DNA of 64,000 bases, from positions 11,456,571 through 11,520,570 of the forward strand of contig NC_045151.1 of assembly GCF_008831285.2 (NCBI RefSeq), in the 5' to 3' direction. The stretch comes from Nymphaea colorata (lineage: Eukaryota > Streptophyta > Magnoliopsida > Nymphaeales > Nymphaeaceae). Under the pieces are notes generated by a model. The model was not told the origin of the DNA. It saw nothing but the letters and a program-made list of their open reading frames with translations, and did no database searches. The position numbers were made by a program, and so were the translations under genes. Positions within the stretch are counted from its first letter, which is position 1, and every line of letters starts with the position of its first letter. Positions 61,401-64,000 of the stretch are shown here, in pieces.

Positions 61401-64000
61401 CAGCCTTGTTGTAAATAAGCTGAGTCAATTCATGGAGAAACCTCGAAAAGATCATTGGGAGGCTGCTTCAATGGTGATAAAATACTTGAAATCGGCCCCC
61501 GGAAAGGGGTTATGGTTCAAAAAAGGAGAATGTGTGGACATAGAAGCATATAGTGATGCTGATTATGTAGGGTCAATAAATGACAGGAGATCTACTACAG
61601 GTTTTTGCATCTTTATTGGTGGGAATCTTATCTCTTGGAGGAGCAAGAAACAGAATGTGGTTGTTAGATCGAGTGTCGAGTCTGAATATAGGGCAATGGC
61701 TCAAACGGCTGCTGAAATGTCATGGGTCAAATCAGTGCATCTAGAATTGGGAATATCAGTGAAACTTCCTATGAAGATGTATTGTGATAACAGAGCAGCT
61801 ACCTATATTGCAAATAACCCTGTTTTTCATGAGAGGACGAAACACATTGAAGTGGATTGCCATTATGTTCGAGACTTGGTATAAGAAGGAGTCATTAGCA
61901 CAATTCATGTTTTCTCTGAAGATCAAGCAGCTGATATGTTTACTAAGGCTCTTTTCATTGGAGATTTCTTGAGAGGATGTAACAAGCTGAGCATGATTGA
62001 TATCTATGCTCCAGCTTGAGGGGGAGTGTTAAAGTTCTTTTTAGAGTCAATTTGAGGCTTTCTGTAATATTAGAAAGTGGACTAGGGACTACTTATTATT
62101 TTCTAATATTTTAGTGGACTGAAATTGTAAATATGTAGTCTTTACCCTAATCTCTTTTAACCTGAGATTAGGGTTACGAGATCAATAAGAAAAACGACTC
62201 TCTCTCTTTGATTTCAACAGTGTTAATATCCTTTGCATTTATCAAGGTATGCAACAGGCGTCCTATGTTTACTAAGTCACATATGTATGAAGGTATGGGG
62301 AAGCAGGTACTCGTACAGCGATTTTAGAAAAGCTGGGTATGCGGATACGGCAAAAAAGTATCTATGAACAGGATATGTATACACAAGTATATATATGCAA
62401 AGTTCCACAAAAACACAACTTTAGAACAAAATTTATACTCAAATACATCATGAAAACAATGGTTCAAAATTAAAACAAAAGGAAAAATTGTGAGTTGGGT
62501 TGGTTCTGACCCAAAACCGATCTAAACGTACCTGTGCTGTACCCACATACCGGTACCGCCATACTGCAACACCAGTACTGATACCTGGGCAAAATTGATG
62601 TATCTATGTGACTTGGTATGTTCCTAAGTTGGTGGAAATTAGATCCATCCATATGGATTAATGCCTTTGAGTATAATGATAAAATACACTTAAGCTTCTA
62701 ATATGACACCTTTCCATTTGATAGATCTGCAGTCACCTAAGTCAGTACATTCCATATAGAGTGCTTTTACCTGTATGATGCTAGTGGTATGAAAGCAAGA
62801 TGCCCTTCTATGATGTACCTATGTTTCTGCCTTGCTGTTCCATACTATTGCCAATAGGTTGACAGGAAATTAGTTACTTTTCACAATTGTCCTCTAGGTA
62901 TCTAGAAGTCTAGGAAAAATATTATTCCAAAATGAAGCTCAAATTCATCAATAATTCCAAACTTGTGGTCCCTTTGCCAATAGTATAAATTATAAATATT
63001 CATGAAAATCTTGATAAGCTGTCTAGAGACACTACGTGTTAATCTGACCTAAAAAGGAAATAGAGTGCTTGCTAAACTGCAGATATCAATGACAATCTTC
63101 TCCACGCCACTGCCCCTTTAGAGAATGTGACCCCATTAAGGTCCTTGGAAAAATAGTTGGGGTATAAACAAGAATGTTGCCATAAGTTGACAAATGAAAA
63201 TGTTATATTTATTACAAGCAGGACATATTTCGAATGGTAATGACCTTCATGCTTCAGGGCAGCCCTAGTTATAGCACTGAAACAGTGATGAAATTAAGTA
63301 TCATAGTACGTTTTTAAAAATTAAGATGATGAAAAACTTTAATTGCTTGTCTCATGGTTGGCAGCTCTAGTATCCATGTCTCGTTATGGTGATGTAAGTG
63401 GTAAGCACTACAGAAATATTTAGAGCAGTTCACCTTAGCTTAACCCATCCTAGTTGTTTCAGCTTTTCAGGGGTTTTGTTAAAGTCTCTGTTAATTTGTT
63501 TGGAAGTCAAATCAAAGATTTCTCACTAGCTTGTCGTGGCACCAGTATGGCCAATTTATTGTTCTTCAGTTCAGAGCAGTATATCACTTTTTAAGGTCTC
63601 GATGTTTTTGTACTTTTTCCATTGTTGCGAGTTACGACAGTCTGCTCTTGCATCTCAATGTTATCTAGTCGCTTATGTTCCACATCAGTTTATGACATGT
63701 CTAAACTTGTGGGTCTGTTTTTTTTGTTTTTCTAGGTCACATCCTGGTGTGAGATCGGTTCATGGTGCTTTTGCAGCACAGTCGCTTCTCCTCCCATGCT
63801 TAAGAGGACTGGGAAAATTTTCCCATTTGATTAGCATAGATTTTATGGGTGATCTTTTAAATTGCCTCAAAAAGCTTGCTGCTGGCAGAGGAGCTGATGC
63901 TACTGTGCATTCTGAGAGTTACTTAACTGTCGCAGAGCGCCTCCAATGCTGTGTTGTTGCGTTCAGGATTATGAGGAATAATATGGATGCACTGAACGTT
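31417..64000 (+). CDS. NOC3: Nucleolar complex protein 3 homologue (5' part)
   Basis: Exons: 31417-31433, 31542-31694, 31791-31957, 33445-33656, 35348-35556, 35714-35816, 38405-38568, 39309-39447, 40338-40508, 40601-40737 and 63736 to beyond 64000. They join in frame into 579 codons without a stop. The protein starts MASAHRTGKRKGNPYPLLPP. It has an acidic N-terminus (DDEIEVSDEDFEFLKENRDY), a Lys/Arg-rich coiled segment in exon 4 (KKKPTKAERRKQLKEQKKQ), the NOC3 domain in exons 5-7 (LSEEEIFEKKK, FKDIIPGYHIRLPTEKEL, YRMYLQKLI), a basic likely nucleolar signal in exon 9 (NRKRRRAKHGKADERQ) and KFSHLISIDFMGDLLN in exon 11. NOC3 works with NOC2 in the nucleolus in maturation and export of pre-60S ribosomal subunits; the yeast protein also affects replication initiation. 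The CBF/Mak21-type C-terminal part must lie beyond the window. All introns are GT-AG except intron 2, which looks GC-AG. Confidence 0.93.
31434..31541 (+). other. NOC3: NOC3 intron 1 with CT microsatellite
   Basis: A 108-bp GT-AG intron after only 17 coding bases. It begins directly with a CT-repeat tract (31434-31451). Confidence 0.85.
31695..31790 (+). other. NOC3: NOC3 intron 2, GC-AG type
   Basis: The junction that best fits the family (KSITRHVVRLADD) uses a GC donor (AAG/GCACGT at 31695) and the acceptor TTTGTAG ending at 31790. A GT-AG alternative exists: donor GT at 31699 and acceptor TTAG ending at 31770. It is also in frame and would insert eight residues (VFVFVCRH). Both isoforms are possible from sequence alone. 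Confidence 0.65.
31958..33444 (+). other. NOC3: NOC3 intron 3
   Basis: A 1,487-bp GT-AG intron of ordinary AT-rich sequence. I see no gene or defined element in it. Confidence 0.85.
33657..35347 (+). other. NOC3: NOC3 intron 4
   Basis: A 1,691-bp GT-AG intron. It contains a GT microsatellite with ATGT repeats (about 34250-34345) but no recognised element or gene. Confidence 0.85.
35817..38404 (+). other. NOC3: NOC3 intron 6
   Basis: A 2,588-bp GT-AG intron (donor GTTTGT, acceptor TATTTTCAG). It holds the 717-bp hAT-like element at 37225-37941; the rest is AT-rich with no gene. Confidence 0.85.
37225..37941. mobile_element. Non-autonomous hAT-like element in NOC3 intron 6
   Basis: Terminal inverted repeats CTATGTTGTTAAGGC (left) and, inverted, CTATGTTGTCAAGGC (right), 14 of 15 identical. 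They are flanked by a perfect 8-bp duplication AAAAAGAC at 37217-37224 and 37942-37949. An 8-bp duplication is typical of the hAT superfamily. GC-rich subterminal regions dense in GCCTAGGCG words lie inside both ends (about 37237-37350 and 37870-37930), while the middle is AT-rich. No transposase is encoded. Confidence 0.88.
38569..39308 (+). other. NOC3: NOC3 intron 7
   Basis: A 740-bp GT-AG intron. It includes a fragment (from about 38965) starting CCAAGTAACATGGACTC and sharing ACTCTTCAAAAAAG with the small element at 39845, and an AC microsatellite (39112-39131). The right end of that fragment is not identifiable. Confidence 0.75.
39448..40337 (+). other. NOC3: NOC3 intron 8
   Basis: An 890-bp GT-AG intron containing the small element at 39845-40109; nothing else is recognised. 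Confidence 0.8.
39845..40109. mobile_element. CTAAGTCACA-family small hAT-like element (old copy)
   Basis: It starts CTATGTCACACGGACTC and ends ATATGACATAG, matching the ends of the better-defined copies at 54629 and 55160. The flanking octamers GGTTTAAT and TGTACAAT agree at only 5 of 8 positions, which is consistent with an old insertion but weak alone. It lies inside NOC3 intron 8. Confidence 0.55.
40738..41427. other. Intron 10 sequence before the gypsy element
   Basis: No gene or element boundary is identified. Text around 41275-41345 (GTGACACAGACACTCC ... GGACACAGATGCATG) looks like a decayed small repeat. Confidence 0.5.
41428..41688 (-). repeat. 3' LTR of the gypsy relic
   Basis: About 261 bp, matching 51295-51528 (shared AATAAGAAACTCTACTC, GGCATTGTGTAATACT and TATAAGAGGTAA). 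The minus strand starts TGATAGCC after the polypurine tract. The left boundary is uncertain by a few bases because the TGTT ends of the two copies differ. Confidence 0.75.
41700..42480 (-). pseudogene. Gypsy integrase C-terminus and chromodomain relic
   Basis: On the minus strand, integrase core text MDTSYHPQSNGQTEVLNR (about 42420-42478) is followed, with frame changes, by MVEYSYNLAVHSALGMSRFE (42359 on), the C-terminal domain VGQWVYLKNF and FKLLERIGKLAYKLQLP (42158-41835), and a chromodomain-like tail (LVEWQGLDAP, SWEDAAEIQRQFPRF) near 41720-41830. Stops and shifts separate the parts. Confidence 0.8.
42490..43965 (-). pseudogene. Gypsy RNase H and integrase N-terminal relic, interrupted
   Basis: Minus-strand remnants: RNase H end (MVLAIQKWHHYLVERRF, KKGTENVVRDNLS; 43965-43762), the integrase zinc region (GGHQGEEGTYKRMLHTFFWPG, CDTYQWHKYEK; 43550-43400) and FIELPQPKGKA (about 43330-43350). 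A small element (42676-about 43306) then cuts the integrase, which resumes on its other side (KYAHFIALSHP-like, about 42600-42660). Confidence 0.75.
42676..43306. mobile_element. CTAAGTCACA-family small element, end-truncated, in gypsy integrase
   Basis: It begins CTATGTAACATGTGTACC and shares about 250 bp with the copy at 54629-55042 (for example TTGTCCATATGTTTAAAG and AAGTTTTTTGAAAATGG). Its right end stops at GTACCTATG before the expected terminal GTGACATAG, and the integrase sequence resumes at once. The right terminus, the target duplication and a few target bases were therefore deleted. Confidence 0.7.
43966..44425 (-). pseudogene. Gypsy gag/RNase H junction and leader
   Basis: Minus-strand text from the primer-binding site inward includes a Gag-like N-terminus (LAAVEALCRQAEADQQP) that runs directly into RNase H text (ESKVGAVLSPDKHPVAFSAS). 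In complete gypsy elements several kilobases encoding the rest of Gag, protease and RT separate these, so a large internal deletion is implied. Confidence 0.6.
44426..44437 (-). repeat. Inner end of the gypsy 5' LTR
   Basis: TGTTAGCAGTCT, the LTR tip cut off from the rest of the LTR (51295-51528) by the hAT insertion. The octamer AGCAGTCT (44430-44437) and AACAGTCC (51295-51302) agree at 6 of 8 positions and are the likely hAT target duplication. Confidence 0.6.
44440..44937. repeat. Duplicated hAT left end (2 x about 250 bp)
   Basis: Two direct copies begin CAATGTTATCGCTGCCG and CAATGTTATCACTGCCG, each followed by CGTATCG words, GTCGGGCCGACC and an AAAATC-rich tract, and end in CATTCATGTATATGAA. 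They are nearly identical. Confidence 0.85.
45142..47659 (-). CDS. hAT transposase gene 1 (apparently intact)
   Basis: Three minus-strand exons, 47659-45814, 45706-45502 and 45415-45142, join through GT-AG introns into a continuous 774-codon frame with stop TGA at 45144-45142. The start is ATG 47659 (MSDPAWQWCTRVNPK); the frame before it has no ATG. Domains: an N-terminal BED-type zinc finger (CNYCKQ ... HHIAGTH, about residues 20-45); an acidic and Arg/Gly-rich linker; a DUF659-like transposase core (CSVMADGWTDIKNRTLVNF, FITDNAANYKAAGEML, PCAAHCVNLML), in which the Asp residues are candidate catalytic residues; and the hAT C-terminal dimerisation region in exon 2 (CPELRKLAIRILSQTCSATG, ERNWSVF). 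Exon 3 encodes an acidic tail ending EDDDEE. No stop or frameshift was found, so it could encode an active nuclear transposase. Confidence 0.85.
47978..48170. repeat. Internal hAT right end with CGTATCG palindromes
   Basis: Dense perfect inverted pairs such as CGTATCGTGCGATACG and CGTATCGTACGATACG, ending GATAACATTG. The same ending occurs at 51294, so this is the right terminus of unit 1 trapped inside the composite. Clustered short subterminal motifs are the usual transposase-binding sites of hAT elements. Confidence 0.8.
48455..50907 (-). pseudogene. hAT transposase gene 2 (defective copy)
   Basis: A close relative of gene 1 with the same three-exon structure (50907-49053, 48948-48744 and 48663 on). 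Defects relative to gene 1: a TAG at 49329-49327 in place of a leucine codon; the first BED zinc-ligand cysteine changed to tyrosine (KYNYCKQ instead of KCNYCKQ); and indels in exon 3 (7 extra bases near 48650 and a 2-base loss in a C-run near 48473) that shift the acidic tail. The dimerisation exon is unchanged in reading frame (ILSQTCSATGCERNWSVFQH). It probably yields a truncated product or none. Confidence 0.88.
51200..51294. repeat. Outer right end of the hAT composite
   Basis: CGTATCG/CGATACG motifs (CGATACGTATCG and GTATCGTACGATACG) lead to the terminal GATAACATTGGTCCT. It is shorter and less dense in motifs than the internal copy at 47978. Confidence 0.8.
51295..51528 (-). repeat. Main part of the gypsy 5' LTR
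   Basis: Matches 41440-41688 along its length and ends GGTTGTCA, the complement of the TGATAGCC-type LTR start. Confidence 0.75.
51529..51692. other. Spacer between gypsy and copia relics
   Basis: About 160 bp of intron sequence. It includes AACCAAAATTTTTTGATAAC and CATACATGTGACATAGG-like text, the latter possibly a scrap of the small-element family. No gene. Confidence 0.4.
51693..51697. repeat. Target-site duplication TTATT (left)
   Basis: Matches 55815-55819 exactly and flanks the TG...CA ends of the copia relic. Confidence 0.8.
51698..51891 (-). repeat. 3' LTR of copia relic
   Basis: Pairs with 55621-55814. The minus-strand start is CGTTAAATT where the partner has TGTCAAATT, so the terminal TG has mutated. 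Confidence 0.85.
52150..53200 (-). pseudogene. Copia protease-integrase relic
   Basis: Minus-strand pieces: TPWITDSRASKHFC, where the protease DSG appears as DSR (about 53110-53160); pre-integrase WHLRLGRSFVSKLYY and CEACQLGKHTCSSY (52961-52644); and a distal integrase piece MLHNHLPAYFLRDVILTACY (52382 on). Integrase core residues between them are deleted. Several stops and shifts. Confidence 0.75.
53300..54150 (-). pseudogene. Copia gag relic
   Basis: Minus-strand text HRKEHVIEENEHVVKNGKYS and NNIVISWIMNSVQPQ (54093-53692) corresponds to the N-terminal Gag of the copia element at 57809. A degenerate zinc knuckle follows near 53400-53470. Frame is lost repeatedly. Confidence 0.75.
54629..55042. 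mobile_element. CTAAGTCACA-family small hAT-like element, 414 bp
   Basis: Ends CTAAGTCACATGGGTAC and (inverted) CTATGTCACATAGGTAC, 15 of 17 identical. They are flanked by a perfect 8-bp duplication GTACAACC at 54621-54628 and 55043-55050. It encodes nothing; the ACCCGTACCC-type words near both ends are probable subterminal motifs. It is inserted in the copia relic, so it is younger than that insertion. Confidence 0.9.
55160..55437. mobile_element. CTAAGTCACA-family small hAT-like element, 278 bp
   Basis: Ends CTAAGTCACACGGGTGCG and (inverted) CTATGTTACATGGTTGCG, flanked by a perfect 8-bp duplication CCTCTCAC at 55152-55159 and 55438-55445. The left half is rich in GGTGCGGGTG/CACCCGCACC words. 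The right half contains an AT microsatellite (55366-55400) and a CA run. Confidence 0.9.
55366..55418. repeat. AT then CA microsatellite
   Basis: About 17 AT units (55366-55400) followed by about 8 CA units, within the small element at 55160-55437. Confidence 0.9.
55609..55620 (-). other. Primer-binding site of copia relic
   Basis: On the minus strand TGGTATCAGAAC directly follows the 5' LTR, the initiator-Met tRNA type. Confidence 0.8.
55621..55814 (-). repeat. 5' LTR of copia relic
   Basis: Pairs with 51698-51891, with about 10% difference by eye plus small indels. Confidence 0.85.
55815..56788. other. Intron 10 sequence between copia elements
   Basis: The first five bases are the TTATT duplication. 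No recognised gene; an open frame at 56033-56266 (+) has no domain or splice context. Confidence 0.5.
56789..56793. repeat. Target-site duplication GTGTT (left)
   Basis: Exact match to 62220-62224. Confidence 0.9.
56794..56986 (+). repeat. 5' LTR of young copia element
   Basis: TGTTAAAGTTC ... TTTCAACA, with a CT run near its end. It pairs with 62027-62219. Confidence 0.95.
56987..57000 (+). other. Primer-binding site of young copia element
   Basis: TGGTATGAGAGCCT begins immediately after the LTR; initiator-Met tRNA type with one difference from the usual sequence. Confidence 0.85.
57001..57808 (+). other. Copia 5' leader
   Basis: Untranslated leader of about 800 bp. It includes a locally repeated segment (GTGTGTGAGGA...ACTGAAAACA at about 57340 and 57425; CTACTCTCTGTTA at about 57548 and 57628), suggesting small internal duplications. 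Confidence 0.7.
57809..59090 (+). pseudogene. Copia gag-protease (one stop, one frameshift)
   Basis: ATG at 57809 opens MADGSRSESPNEYKMTGNSF, a copia-type Gag with WSRVFMMSVAGHRKKY and NIVIAWIMNSVESRI. TGA at 58196-58198 interrupts it; the same frame continues at once (DLPQYFATLTAAYERL). A CCHC zinc knuckle CSHCEKLGHLEDRC is at about 58557-58600 and the aspartic protease site MIWMIDSGASTHCC at about 58875-58916. The frame ends near 59096 because of a one-base loss at about 59060-59075, putting integrase in another frame. Confidence 0.9.
59095..60792 (+). pseudogene. Copia integrase and N-terminal RT
   Basis: An open stretch of about 566 codons with the pre-integrase zinc-binding region (WHLRLGHPSVSKLH ... 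CDACQLGKHTRS), and the catalytic D-D-E core in HVDVWGPSK, IRTDNALEFKSS and SQQNGVAERKHRQL. A linker rich in Pro/Ser follows, then the start of RT (KWVYTIKYHSDGSVEQFKAR, DFFETFSPVARL). It stops at TGA 60793-60795, inside RT, where a tryptophan is usual. All integrase catalytic residues are present. Confidence 0.9.
60796..62019 (+). pseudogene. Copia RT and RNase H
   Basis: Continues the same frame past the TGA: LDVKNAFLYGD, LKEAIYGLKQSPRAW and the catalytic YVDD at 61066-61077. RNase H follows with YSDADYVGSINDRRSTTGFC, SSVESEYRAMA and YCDNRAATYIANNP. TAA at 61882-61884 interrupts after YVRDLV; the frame continues (EDQAADMFTKAL) to the normal stop at 62017-62019, just before the polypurine tract. 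Confidence 0.9.
62014..62026 (+). other. Polypurine tract of young copia element
   Basis: GCTTGAGGGGGAG directly precedes the 3' LTR and overlaps the pol stop codon. Confidence 0.85.
62027..62219 (+). repeat. 3' LTR of young copia element
   Basis: 193 bp, matching the 5' LTR except at four transition sites in the last 60 bp. Confidence 0.95.
62220..62224. repeat. Target-site duplication GTGTT (right)
   Basis: Exact partner of 56789-56793. Confidence 0.9.
62272..62616. mobile_element. CTAAGTCACA-family small hAT-like element, 345 bp
   Basis: It starts CTAAGTCACATATG and ends TATGTGACTTGG (inverted: CCAAGTCACATA). The flanking octamers TATGTTTA (62264-62271) and TATGTTCC (62617-62624) match at 6 of 8. 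The interior contains GTACCCACATACCGGTACC-like words as in the other members. No coding capacity. Confidence 0.75.
62625..63735. other. End of NOC3 intron 10
   Basis: AT-rich intron sequence without a recognised element or gene. It ends with a T-rich tract and TCTAG acceptor before exon 11. Confidence 0.7.

Larger units (their letters stand above)
56794..62219 (+). mobile_element. Young full-length Ty1/copia retrotransposon
   Basis: A 5,426-bp element in the same orientation as NOC3. It has 193-bp LTRs (TG...CA), a perfect GTGTT target duplication, primer-binding site TGGTATGAGAGC (56987 on), polypurine tract (62014-62026) and the copia domain order gag, protease, integrase, RT, RNase H. The LTRs differ at 4 of 193 positions, all transitions. 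The coding region has four lesions: TGA 58196-58198 in gag, a frameshift near 59060-59075 after protease, TGA 60793-60795 in RT and TAA 61882-61884 near the end. Otherwise it is well preserved. The order integrase before RT separates it from gypsy elements. Confidence 0.95.
40738..63735 (+). other. NOC3: NOC3 intron 10, about 23.0 kb, TE-filled
   Basis: The donor GTATGT follows exon 10 (phase 2) and the acceptor TTTTTCTAG precedes exon 11, which restores the frame (AVSG/SHPGVRSVHG). The intron carries, in order, a deleted gypsy element with a nested hAT composite, a copia relic with two nested small elements, a young copia element and another small element, together about 20 kb. Plain sequence occupies 40738-41427, 55815-56788 and 62617-63735. 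Confidence 0.9.

Overview
This is nuclear plant DNA, almost certainly from a flowering plant. It is AT-rich, has spliced genes with GT-AG introns, and is packed with plant-type LTR retrotransposons, hAT DNA transposons and small hAT-like non-autonomous elements. The only host gene I can name confidently is a plus-strand homologue of the ribosome-biogenesis factor NOC3. It begins at 31417 and runs off the right edge. Eleven exons can be read, giving 579 in-frame codons. I cannot fix the species; very long TE-filled introns occur in several angiosperm lineages, such as Amborella and magnoliids.

Layout. 1-5481: intergenic, with one unrecognised coding-like minus-strand exon near 2142-2276 and a 39-bp duplication. 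5482-about 8870: a decayed, 3'-truncated Ty1/copia element (+). 10558-26868: a complete but mutated Ty3/gypsy element (-), with a perfect 5-bp target duplication TACTC and 3.6-kb LTRs. It has an extra ORF upstream of gag, gag-protease, RT with two RNase H domains, and integrase, which is the Tat/Ogre type of organisation. 26874-31416: upstream region of NOC3, with a frameshifted fragment resembling a phosphatidylinositol phosphate kinase exon at about 30140-30325.

31417-64000: NOC3. Intron 6 carries a 717-bp hAT-like element with a perfect 8-bp duplication. Intron 10 is about 23.0 kb and holds a nested stack of elements: a deleted chromovirus-type Ty3/gypsy element (41428-51528) whose 5' LTR was split by a composite hAT transposon (44438-51294) carrying two transposase genes; a degenerate copia element (51698-55814) containing two small hAT-like elements; and a young copia element (56794-62219, LTRs differing at 4 of 193 sites). 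A further small hAT-like element follows.

The strongest observations are these. The first hAT transposase gene appears fully open (774 codons over three exons). The hAT composite has a tandem structure. A putative intron lies between protease and RT in the Tat-type element. Its LTRs contain exact 72-bp and 31-bp arrays. A family of short elements sharing CTAAGTCACA-like ends can be defined with target duplications. I see no CRISPR, bacterial operon or obviously new enzymatic system; most of the window is transposon archaeology in and beside a housekeeping gene.
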